Part shown: piece after piece, positions 7,031-13,128 of the stretch
Position numbering within the stretch: position 1 is the stretch's first letter
Layout: each line of letters opens with the position of its first letter
Assembly (NCBI GenBank): GCA_041389525.1
Contig: JAWKRR010000095.1
Coordinates: 1 to 14,829 of the forward strand
From: JACKFB01 sp041389525
Lineage (GTDB): Bacteria; Myxococcota_A; UBA9042; PHBI01; JACKFB01
DNA: 14,829 bases
Reading direction: 5' to 3'
Translations under genes and position numbers: made by a program
Notes under the pieces: model-generated
What the model saw: the letters and a program-made list of their open reading frames with translations, nothing else
What the model was told of the DNA's origin: nothing
Databases searched by the model: none

Positions 7031-7720
7031 GTGGGAGCACGCAAAGCCAGCAACGTCGGCCTCGTGGGCGGCAGTCTCGAGGAGCGCCTCGAGCACTCGC
7101 GCGTGCCCCCCGTCGAGTCGTCGCACGTCCTCGCGCCCTTCCGCCGTGAGGGGGACGACGCGCGCTTCCGCGACTTCGTAGCCCGCGGCGGCCTCCACGT
7201 GGAGATCGGCTTCGGCCGCGCTCACCACATCGCCGATCTCGCCCGCACCTTCCCCGACGCCCCGATCCTCGGCTTCGAGACGCGACGGGCGTGGGTCCGC
7301 ATGGCCGGCCGCCGCGCCGAGCGCGAGGGCCTCGACAACCTCTTCGTCGTGGAAGGCGACGCCCGCCCCTACTTGGAAGATCACGTCCCCGACGGCTCAC
7401 TGGCGGCCTGCTACATCCTCTTCCCCGACCCCTGGTGGAAGAAGCGGCACCACAAGCGGCGCCTCTTTGTGCCCGAGTTTGTCGAGCGGATTCACGCGCT
7501 GCTCGCCCCCGGCGGGGCGCTCGTAGCCAAAACCGACGTCCCGACCTACGCTGACCTCATCGAGTCCACCGTCCTCGACCACCCCGGGTTTTCCCTTGTG
7601 GGTACGTCGGCTGACGACCTCGCCCTGGCCGGGCTCCCGCGCTCCCACCGCGAGAAGAAATGCCTTGAGCTGGGTATCCCGTACTCCGCGTTCCGATTTG
7701 TGAAGGAGCCCTCGCGATGA
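7031..7720 (+). CDS. trmB: tRNA (guanine-N7-)-methyltransferase
   Basis: 229 residues. TrmB transfers a methyl group from S-adenosylmethionine to N7 of G46 in the variable loop of tRNA. The SAM-binding motif is HVEIGFGRAHHIADLA, followed by ILGFETRR (acidic ribose-binding Glu), an LFVVEGDA stretch and the family hallmark LFPDPWWKKRHHKRRL. The C-terminus carries the TDVPTYADLI region and ends at the usual length of about 220-240. The start is a GTG 11 bases after the preceding stop, without a clear Shine-Dalgarno. An in-frame GTG at 7064 would trim 11 residues that are poorly conserved in the family. The stop overlaps the next gene's ATG (ATGA). The position behind two M16-like genes and before a redox enzyme suggests co-transcription rather than a common pathway. 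Confidence 0.96.
   Translation: MGARKASNVGLVGGSLEERLEHSRVPPVESSHVLAPFRREGDDARFRDFVARGGLHVEIGFGRAHHIADLARTFPDAPILGFETRRAWVRMAGRRAEREGLDNLFVVEGDARPYLEDHVPDGSLAACYILFPDPWWKKRHHKRRLFVPEFVERIHALLAPGGALVAKTDVPTYADLIESTVLDHPGFSLVGTSADDLALAGLPRSHREKKCLELGIPYSAFRFVKEPSR
7703..7708 (+). promoter_or_regulatory. Ribosome binding site of the EtfD-like gene
   Basis: AAGGAG lies inside the end of trmB, 8 bases before the ATG at 7717. It supports that start over the in-frame ATG at 7741. Confidence 0.75.
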
Positions 7721-9762
7721 CCGAACTACGCGCCTTGCCCATGACCGCCGCGCTCATCGTAGCCCTCGGCTACTTCGCGATGATCATGTGGGGCAAGATC
7801 TCGCTGCTCGCCCTCGCCGCCGGATACGACGGCCTCGTCTCGGCGATGCTCGACCTGGTCCCCGCGGCGCTCAAGCGGCTGCCACAGCGCATTCGCAACG
7901 TGCTGACCTACTTCCTGGGCCAGAAGAAGTTCTTCAAGAAGCAAGAGCGCAGCTCGGGGATGATGCACGCGCTCATCTTCTGGGGCTTCTTGGTCCTGCA
8001 GCTCCGCACTATCTATTTGATCGTGCTCGCCTATGTGCCCGACGCGCACCTCGGCGCGATTCACGAGCCTTACGCCCTTATCAAGGACATCACCGAGGTC
8101 GTGGTGTTCGTGGCCATCGCCTACGCGCTGTACCGCCGCGCCATCGTCCGCCCGAAGCGCCTGACGCTCAGCCTCGAGGGCGTCATCGTGCTGTGCATGA
8201 TCGGCGGCCTCGTGGCCACGGACCTGCTCTACGACGCGTTCGACTTCGCCCTCGCCGGAAGCCAGGGGACCGTGGACCCACACATGGCCGCGGAGATGAA
8301 GTTCGCCGTGGTCGGCGCCGGCCTCAGCCACGCCGTCTCTTGGATGAGCCCGGCCGGCCTCGAGAGCTTCCGCGAGATCTTCTACTGGACGCACATCTTC
8401 ATCGTCCTGACGTTTTTGAACATGCTGCCCGGCTCCAAGCACTTCCACGTGCTGACCTCGGCCTTCAACGTCCTCTTCAGCCCCGAGGGCCTGCGCCCGC
8501 GCGGCGCCCTGCGGCCCATCGAGGACATCGAGCGGCAGGAGACCTTCGGCGTGGGCGAGGTGCTGCAGTTCGACGCCAACCAGCTGCTCGACGGCTACTC
8601 CTGCACCGAGTGCGGCCGCTGCACCATCAACTGCCCGACCGTGCTGACCGGCAAGACGCTGAACCCGAAGCAGCTCATCGTCGACATCCGCAACCACCTG
8701 TATCGGCGCGAGTCAGAGCTGCTGACGCACAGCGGTCCGTCGCCCAACTACGAGGGCGCGTCGCTCATCGACGACGTCAGCTACAAGGCGATTTGGGATT
8801 GCACGACGTGCCGCGCGTGCAGCGAGGCCTGCCCGGTCATGATCGAGCACGTCGACAAGATCGTCGACCTCCGCCGCCACCTCGTGCTGATGGAGTCCAA
8901 CTTCCCGAAGGAGCTGGGCGGCACGCTGAAGAACCTCGAGCAGAAGGGGAACCCCTGGGGCCTGCCGACGGCCGACCGCAGCGCCTGGCGAGACGGCGAG
9001 GACGTGCCGACCCTGGAAGAGAATCCCGACGCCGAGTACATCTTCTGGGTGGGCTGCGCCGGCGCCTACGACGACCAGCAGAAGCGGGTCTCCAAGGCCC
9101 TCGTCCAGATTCTCAAGCAGGCGGGCGTGTCCTTCGCCATCCTGGGCGAGCTTGAGACCTGCACCGGCGACCCCGCCCGCCGCGCCGGCAACGAGTACCT
9201 CTTCCAGATCCTCGCGCAGCAGAACATCGAGACGATGAAAGAGCTGGGCGTCGACAAGAAGAAGCTCGTGACGCACTGCCCGCACTGCTTCAACACCATC
9301 GCCAACGAGTACCCGCAGTTCGGCGGCCACTTCGAGATTGTGCACCACAGCGTGCTCGTCGAGCGGCTCATCGCGGACGGGAAGGTCAAGCCCACCAAGA
9401 CGCCCGAGGGCAGCCGCGTCGTGACGTACCACGACTCCTGCTACATCGGCCGCTACAACGACACCTACGAGGAGCCCCGCCGCGCCATCACGGCCATCCC
9501 CGGTCTGGAGATCAAGGAGATGGCCCGCAACCGAGCCGCCGGCATGTGCTGCGGCGCAGGCGGCGCGCGCGTGTGGATGGAAGAGCACGACGGCGCGCGC
9601 ATCAACCAGACCCGCGTCGAGCAGGCCATGGAGACCAAGGCCGACACCATCGCGGTGGCCTGCCCCTTCTGCAAGATGATGCTGAAGGACGGCGCCAACG
9701 AGCTGGGCATCGAGGGCGTGAAGACGCGAGACATCGCGGAGCTTGTGGCCGACTCGCTGTAG
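7717..9762 (+). CDS. Membrane-bound 4Fe-4S/CCG-domain oxidoreductase, EtfD/FadF-like ETF:quinone oxidoreductase component
   Basis: 681 residues, inner membrane. Residues 1-240 are a NarI-like membrane domain with about five to six helices (around 10-35, 83-107, 122-140, 152-180, 195-210 and 222-237). It has several His residues (H84, H204, H226) that could ligate haem b. Two 4Fe-4S sites follow: C296-x2-C-x2-C-x3-C (CTECGRCTINCP) and C362-x2-C-x2-C-x3-C (CTTCRACSEACP). The C-terminal half has two HdrD-type CCG domains. The first has C447, CTGDPARR at 482 and HCPHC at 520; the second has SCYIGRYN at 574, CCGAGGAR at 611 and CPFC at 649. Enzymes of this build pass electrons from electron-transfer flavoprotein (acyl-CoA oxidation) to menaquinone. 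No etfAB is in the window, so an HdrD-like or lactate/glycolate-oxidase role is possible. The gene overlaps trmB by 4 bases. Confidence 0.85.
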   Translation: MTELRALPMTAALIVALGYFAMIMWGKISLLALAAGYDGLVSAMLDLVPAALKRLPQRIRNVLTYFLGQKKFFKKQERSSGMMHALIFWGFLVLQLRTIYLIVLAYVPDAHLGAIHEPYALIKDITEVVVFVAIAYALYRRAIVRPKRLTLSLEGVIVLCMIGGLVATDLLYDAFDFALAGSQGTVDPHMAAEMKFAVVGAGLSHAVSWMSPAGLESFREIFYWTHIFIVLTFLNMLPGSKHFHVLTSAFNVLFSPEGLRPRGALRPIEDIERQETFGVGEVLQFDANQLLDGYSCTECGRCTINCPTVLTGKTLNPKQLIVDIRNHLYRRESELLTHSGPSPNYEGASLIDDVSYKAIWDCTTCRACSEACPVMIEHVDKIVDLRRHLVLMESNFPKELGGTLKNLEQKGNPWGLPTADRSAWRDGEDVPTLEENPDAEYIFWVGCAGAYDDQQKRVSKALVQILKQAGVSFAILGELETCTGDPARRAGNEYLFQILAQQNIETMKELGVDKKKLVTHCPHCFNTIANEYPQFGGHFEIVHHSVLVERLIADGKVKPTKTPEGSRVVTYHDSCYIGRYNDTYEEPRRAITAIPGLEIKEMARNRAAGMCCGAGGARVWMEEHDGARINQTRVEQAMETKADTIAVACPFCKMMLKDGANELGIEGVKTRDIAELVADSL

Positions 9763-9923
9763 CTCGCGGGGGCGATTGGCGCGCGCTCGGCCGCTGATCG
9801 ACACAGAGGAGACGGGGAGCGGGCCTATCTCCAAGCGCCAGGCTCCGTGCCTCCGTGGCACATCTCAATGCTGTCCGTCCCTCGCGAACGGGGGCGGAGG
9901 CGGTGACGTGGGGCCGTGTTTTA

Positions 9924-10002
9924 CCACGGAGACACGGAGGGCACGGAGGGGCACGGAGATGAGCTTTTTGCCGGCTCCGTGCCGGCTCCGTGTCCTCCGT
10001 GG
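9924..10002. repeat. Long inverted repeat built from CACGGAG units
   Basis: The left arm carries four CACGGAG units (starting at 9925, 9933, 9942 and 9952). The right arm carries three CTCCGTG units (starting at 9975, 9986 and 9995). CCACGGAG/CTCCGTGG, ACACGGAG/CTCCGTGT and GGCACGGAG/CTCCGTGCC pair in order, giving about 25 base pairs with one or two single-base or few-base bulges. The loop is about 26 bases and contains the unpaired fourth unit and CTTTTTG. Confidence 0.8.
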
Positions 10003-10012
10003 CATTGCTTAA

Positions 10013-10047
10013 CGCCGTCCGCCCCTCACGAATGAGGGCGGACGGCG
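10013..10047. repeat. Second perfect 12-bp inverted repeat of the cluster
   Basis: The arms CGCCGTCCGCCC (10013-10024) and GGGCGGACGGCG (10036-10047) are exact complements around an 11-base loop. A decayed version is seen at about 9871-9902 in copy 1. No T-run follows on either strand, so it is not a classical intrinsic terminator. Confidence 0.8.
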
Positions 10048-10142
10048 GCGTGCGGTGGCGGGGTATTGCCACTGAGGCGCAGAGGCACGGGGGAGATGGG
10101 CAAGCCCGCTTCGTGGCCGGCGCGGCTACGCCCGTCGGCCGC

Positions 10143-11516
10143 TCAGCGGCAGGCCTCGATGGCCGCGCTGCCGGCCTCGTGACACTTCAGACAGGGCCGG
10201 TGATTCCGCTTGAGCATCGACTTACACCGCGCGGAGCCGCCGAAGCGCGGCGGGTGCGGGTTGAACGCCAGCGATGCCTCGGCCTTGGTGCTGTGGCACG
10301 CCATGCAGTTCTCCTCGGTGTGGCAGCTCGTGCAGGCGCGGATGTTTCGCTGGGCTTGAAAGCCGTGGTCGTTGGGGTCGCGGCGCGCGAGCTTGCCGGA
10401 GTCGGACCGCGCGGTGGTCACCCAGCCCACGGGATGAAAGCTCAGGCCGCGCTCCGCGATGCCGCCGCCGGTTCCGCCGCCTGCGCCCTCCGCGAATCGC
10501 GTCTGCTGGTGGCACGAGATGCAGAAGGTCTGCGCGCGATGGCAGCTTGAGCAGTCCGGCTCGTTCTTCCGGGCCGCGATCGGGTGGGTCAGCATCCAGT
10601 TGTTCGGGTGTATCTTCAGCGGCTTGGTCACGCCGTTGTGGCAGTCGATGCACTCTTTGGGGTCGTGGCAGCTCGCGCACAGCGCCCCGTTGGTCACCGC
10701 GACCTGACGGTGGTCGTGTAGCCACCGGTCGTCATGGGCGTCGCCGTAGTACCAGCCCGCGGGCGCCAACGGCCGGTCGCCCGCCATCGTGTCGATGCGC
10801 CCGTCGGGCAGCGTCAGGTGGCAGGTGCGGCAGGTGTTGGGCGCCTGCTTTCCGTCGTGACACCCGAGGCAGGTCCCCATCACGGGCAGCGAGTTCTCCC
10901 GCGTCGCCAAGTCGATGCGGCTCAAGTCCCCGTGGCACGTCGAGCACTGGGCGCCGCGGTCGATGTGGATCTTGTGGTTGAACTTGAGGTTCGGCGGCAA
11001 GAACACCACCTGCGGCGGGTGGACCTTGGCCTTGTGGGTCTCCGAATGCGCGACCCCCTCGGGAAACTCCGCCTTGTAGCCCGGGTGGCAGGTCTCGCAG
11101 GTGGCCGGCGGGTCGCCGGGCGGGTTGCTCGCGGCCGCGTCGACGTCGTGACAATCGAAGCAGATCGCCTCGGCGGGGAGGTTCACATCGGAGGACCGGA
11201 TGCTCTTCGGGATCGTCTTGTGGCACTCGATGCACTCCAGCTCGCCCACATGCAGGCGGTGGCTGAAGCGCAGCGGGATCTGCTGGTCGCGGATGATCGA
11301 CGCGCTCGGCACGTGCTGGCGTCCGATCTTCTTCGCCTCGCGCGCCGCCTGCCCCTCCTGGGTGAAGGGGTCGGGCGGTGGCGTCACGTCCTGGGACGCA
11401 GCCACCTCACCGCTGCTCGGGGGCGCGCCGGCGTGAACGACGCCCACGCCGAGGCCAATCGCCGCCGCCATGAGCAGCGCGCCCAGCCATCGACCTCTCG
11501 TGGTCGCGTCATCCAT
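10143..11516 (-). CDS. Periplasmic multihaem cytochrome c with 13 haem-binding motifs
   Basis: 457 residues from the ATG at 11516, which has GAGGGTGAT 7 bases upstream; the frame is open further back to a TTG at 11534. A Sec signal peptide (about 1-29, ending GVVHA) sends it to the periplasm and there is no lipobox. I count 13 CxxCH motifs: C95 IEC, C119 FDC, C140 ETC, C191 STC, C216 LGC, C229 RTC, C280 ASC, C289 IDC, C322 SSC, C332 ISC, C395 TSC, C404 MAC and C442 LKC. Several come in close pairs. Two FxHxxH segments (FSHRLH near 84 and FNHKIH near 179) before CxxCH resemble cytochrome c3/c7-type modules and give distal haem ligands. It is the last gene of a two-gene unit behind an outer-membrane barrel, 30 bp downstream of it. 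The likely role is electron transfer through the periplasm; the exact partner is unknown. Confidence 0.93.
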   Translation of the reverse strand: MDDATTRGRWLGALLMAAAIGLGVGVVHAGAPPSSGEVAASQDVTPPPDPFTQEGQAAREAKKIGRQHVPSASIIRDQQIPLRFSHRLHVGELECIECHKTIPKSIRSSDVNLPAEAICFDCHDVDAAASNPPGDPPATCETCHPGYKAEFPEGVAHSETHKAKVHPPQVVFLPPNLKFNHKIHIDRGAQCSTCHGDLSRIDLATRENSLPVMGTCLGCHDGKQAPNTCRTCHLTLPDGRIDTMAGDRPLAPAGWYYGDAHDDRWLHDHRQVAVTNGALCASCHDPKECIDCHNGVTKPLKIHPNNWMLTHPIAARKNEPDCSSCHRAQTFCISCHQQTRFAEGAGGGTGGGIAERGLSFHPVGWVTTARSDSGKLARRDPNDHGFQAQRNIRACTSCHTEENCMACHSTKAEASLAFNPHPPRFGGSARCKSMLKRNHRPCLKCHEAGSAAIEACR

Positions 11517-11523
11517 GGCGTTG

Positions 11524-11532
11524 ATCACCCTC
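11524..11532 (-). promoter_or_regulatory. Ribosome binding site of the cytochrome gene
   Basis: GAGGGTGAT on the minus strand closely follows the anti-Shine-Dalgarno complement. It lies 7 bases before the ATG at 11516, which makes this ATG a better start than the upstream TTG or GTG codons that overlap the site. Confidence 0.7.
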
Positions 11533-11546
11533 AAAACCCACGGCCA

Positions 11547-12968
11547 TCAAAGCCAAAACGAGAGATCCGCGACCAGCATCACGCGGAGCTGGCTCGTCTG
11601 GATCCGATTGAAGTTGTGCTCGACCGCGAGGCGAACCGACGCCCGCGAATCCACCAGCCACTCGGCGCCCAGCTGATAGCCGCCGCCCCAGGCCTGAAGC
11701 CCCGGCTGCAACTCGTCCACGAAACGCAGCCCGGTCAGGCGCCCGTCGAACTCCAGCACCCGCGGAATCGCCGCCCACCGCCCCGAGACATCCAGCAGCG
11801 CCCGGGTGCCGCCGTAGCCCGCCTCAAAGCTCAGGTCGACACCCATATCGCCCCGCGCGCCGAAGCCCTTGGACCAGCCGGCCATGCCGCCGCCCGCGTT
11901 GACCAGCCTCCCCGCCGGCCGCGTCAGCAGCTCGTCGGGGAACTGGTCGTTGTTGAAGAAGCGCAACATCCCGCCCATGTACATCGACTGCTCAGCGCTC
12001 AGATGCCAGCGCAGCCGCCCGTTCAAGTCCGAGAGCGGCAAGGTGTTGAACACATTGAAGATGCTGTCGGCGTCGAAGGTCGGCACCAGCCGCACGTACT
12101 CGAGGTCCAGGTCCAGCGCGTCGGTGAGCCGCGCCCCGATCCCCGCGCGGATCTGGTCGAAATCCTGCCGGTACAGGTCGTAGGAGCCGGACAAGCTGAC
12201 GTCCACCCGCTGGGCGATCCGCTGGCTGAACGCGGCGCCGACCTTCTCTTGCGCGACCTTCCCGTCGGCGACGATGCGGCGGTAGCCGATGCGCGCCTGA
12301 GTCCACTGGAGGTCCGTCAGCAGCAGGGCCGCGCCCAGGACGATCTTGGGGATGTTGTCGCGCTGGAGGACCTCCGGATCGCTGGGGTCGCCGCGATCCA
12401 CGACGCGCCGGTCTCCGTCCAGCTCGAACTGCGAGCTGGTCACCGTCCCGATGCGGTTGTCCGCCTCGATCCCGGCCTGAACCTCGACGCCCAGATGCCA
12501 CGGCGTCTTGGCCCGCGCGACCACCCCGTCCAACATCATGAAATCGATGGGATCCGCGTGCATCTGGCGGCCCAGCCGGAAATCGAAGAAGCCGCCGAGC
12601 TCGCGCCCCTCGACGTACGCCGCCTGGATGCTGAGCTGGTTGTTCTGCAGGCCGATGATGCCGTCGGTGTCCTCGTCGTCCAGCCCGAAGTCCGCGTCGA
12701 ACCGGAACAGCGTCACCAGGTTCAGGCGCGCGTCGCCGTGACCCGTGAGATCGAAGGCATCCAGCCCCAGATACTGGTGGAGGCGGCGCCGATTGATGAG
12801 GCCCCGGTCCGACCGCACGATCTGGTACGCGTCGCCGATGGTCTGCGAGCGGACGCGAAACTGCACCGCAGACGCCGACGGGATGGCGAGGCCCCATGCC
12901 GCAGCGCAGGCGAGGCCGAAGCCAAGCGCAAACCCGGTCCGGCGTGTGCGTTGCGAGGAGGAAATCAC
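11547..12968 (-). CDS. Outer-membrane beta-barrel protein (porin-like), probable partner of the 13-haem cytochrome
   Basis: 473 residues from a GTG at 12968. The N-terminus has Arg residues, a hydrophobic core (GFALGFGLACAAAWGLA) and an Ala-rich cleavage site after IPSASA, leaving about 439 mature residues. The rest alternates polar and hydrophobic residues in short strands with Gly/Asn/Asp turns, for example RLNLVTLFRFDADFGL, FFDFRLGRQM, HLGVEVQAGIE, RVDVSLSGSYDLYRQDF and SVRLAVEHNFNRIQ. It ends LRVMLVADLSFWL, an aromatic-rich final strand as in outer-membrane barrels. No named family is recognised with certainty. The FRLGRQM region resembles porin-like proteins of myxobacteria by memory. 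The frame stays open well upstream, but that stretch is antisense to another gene and precedes the signal peptide. The tight link to a multihaem cytochrome recalls porin-cytochrome conduits; that role is inferred. Confidence 0.8.
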   Translation of the reverse strand: MISSSQRTRRTGFALGFGLACAAAWGLAIPSASAVQFRVRSQTIGDAYQIVRSDRGLINRRRLHQYLGLDAFDLTGHGDARLNLVTLFRFDADFGLDDEDTDGIIGLQNNQLSIQAAYVEGRELGGFFDFRLGRQMHADPIDFMMLDGVVARAKTPWHLGVEVQAGIEADNRIGTVTSSQFELDGDRRVVDRGDPSDPEVLQRDNIPKIVLGAALLLTDLQWTQARIGYRRIVADGKVAQEKVGAAFSQRIAQRVDVSLSGSYDLYRQDFDQIRAGIGARLTDALDLDLEYVRLVPTFDADSIFNVFNTLPLSDLNGRLRWHLSAEQSMYMGGMLRFFNNDQFPDELLTRPAGRLVNAGGGMAGWSKGFGARGDMGVDLSFEAGYGGTRALLDVSGRWAAIPRVLEFDGRLTGLRFVDELQPGLQAWGGGYQLGAEWLVDSRASVRLAVEHNFNRIQTSQLRVMLVADLSFWL

Positions 12969-13066
12969 CCGCGAGAGGTTAGGGCTCCAAGCCGCCGCCT
13001 GCAACGGCTGCCTGCAATTGGGGCGGTCGCGCACGGCGTCGTCGGACCGCCCCGCGTCGGACTCGG

Positions 13067-13096
13067 TTGTCGAGGAGGCCGTGGAACCGGTAGATT
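13067..13096 (+). promoter_or_regulatory. Candidate sigma-70-type promoter of the HEAT lipoprotein gene
   Basis: TTGTCG (13067-13072) and TAGATT (13091-13096) are separated by 18 bases, each matching the consensus at four of six positions. Transcription would begin near 13103, about 26 bases before the GTG start. This is a plausible spacing but a prediction by eye. Confidence 0.35.
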
Positions 13097-13116
13097 CCGC
13101 GTCCGAGCTCGCCACT

Positions 13117-13123
13117 GAGGAGG
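13117..13123 (+). promoter_or_regulatory. Ribosome binding site of the HEAT lipoprotein gene
   Basis: GAGGAGG, a near-perfect Shine-Dalgarno, lies 5 bases before the GTG at 13129. It decides the start, which is otherwise ambiguous because the frame is open far upstream. Confidence 0.85.
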
Positions 13124-13128
13124 CCCGC

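Larger units (their letters stand above)
9801..10100. repeat. Tandem palindromic CACGGAG-type repeat cluster in the convergent spacer
   Basis: The 380-bp gap between two convergent genes (9763-10142) holds no credible gene but at least two full copies and a partial third copy of a repeat. GGCTCCGTG(T)CCTCCGTGGCA occurs at 9841 and again at 9984 (offset 143). The box CCACGGAG at 9924 returns as CCACTGAG at 10069 (offset 145). Between these landmarks, sequences such as CCGTCCCTCGCGAACGGGGGCGG and CCGTCCGCCCCTCACGAATG also line up. Copy 1 (from about 9801) is the most decayed. Translated, the units give low-value peptides such as TEAQRHGG, a string I associate with dispersed repeats in environmental genomes. 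The cluster may also end transcription of both flanking genes, but no U-tract terminator is seen. Confidence 0.75.
12969..13128. other. Divergent spacer between barrel and HEAT lipoprotein genes
   Basis: 160 bp with no gene. It holds a direct repeat GCCTGCAA (12997-13004 and 13010-13017, 13-bp spacing) near the barrel side, and the promoter candidate for the plus-strand gene. On the minus strand TTGCAG and TAACCT are 17 bases apart and would start transcription at or very near the barrel's GTG codon, but both hexamers match the consensus poorly. Confidence 0.45.

Noticed and set aside
9743..10012. Short plus-strand frame (89 codons) and similar ones in the convergent spacer
   Set aside because: They are translations of the palindromic repeat, with no ribosome binding site and no coding signature.
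9995..10060. Intrinsic terminator for the EtfD-like or cytochrome gene
   Set aside because: Stable hairpins are present but no T-run follows on either strand, so only a repeat is claimed.
10734..13118. 794-codon plus-strand open frame
   Set aside because: It runs antisense through the cytochrome and barrel genes; Arg/His/Leu-rich composition without any recognisable motif.
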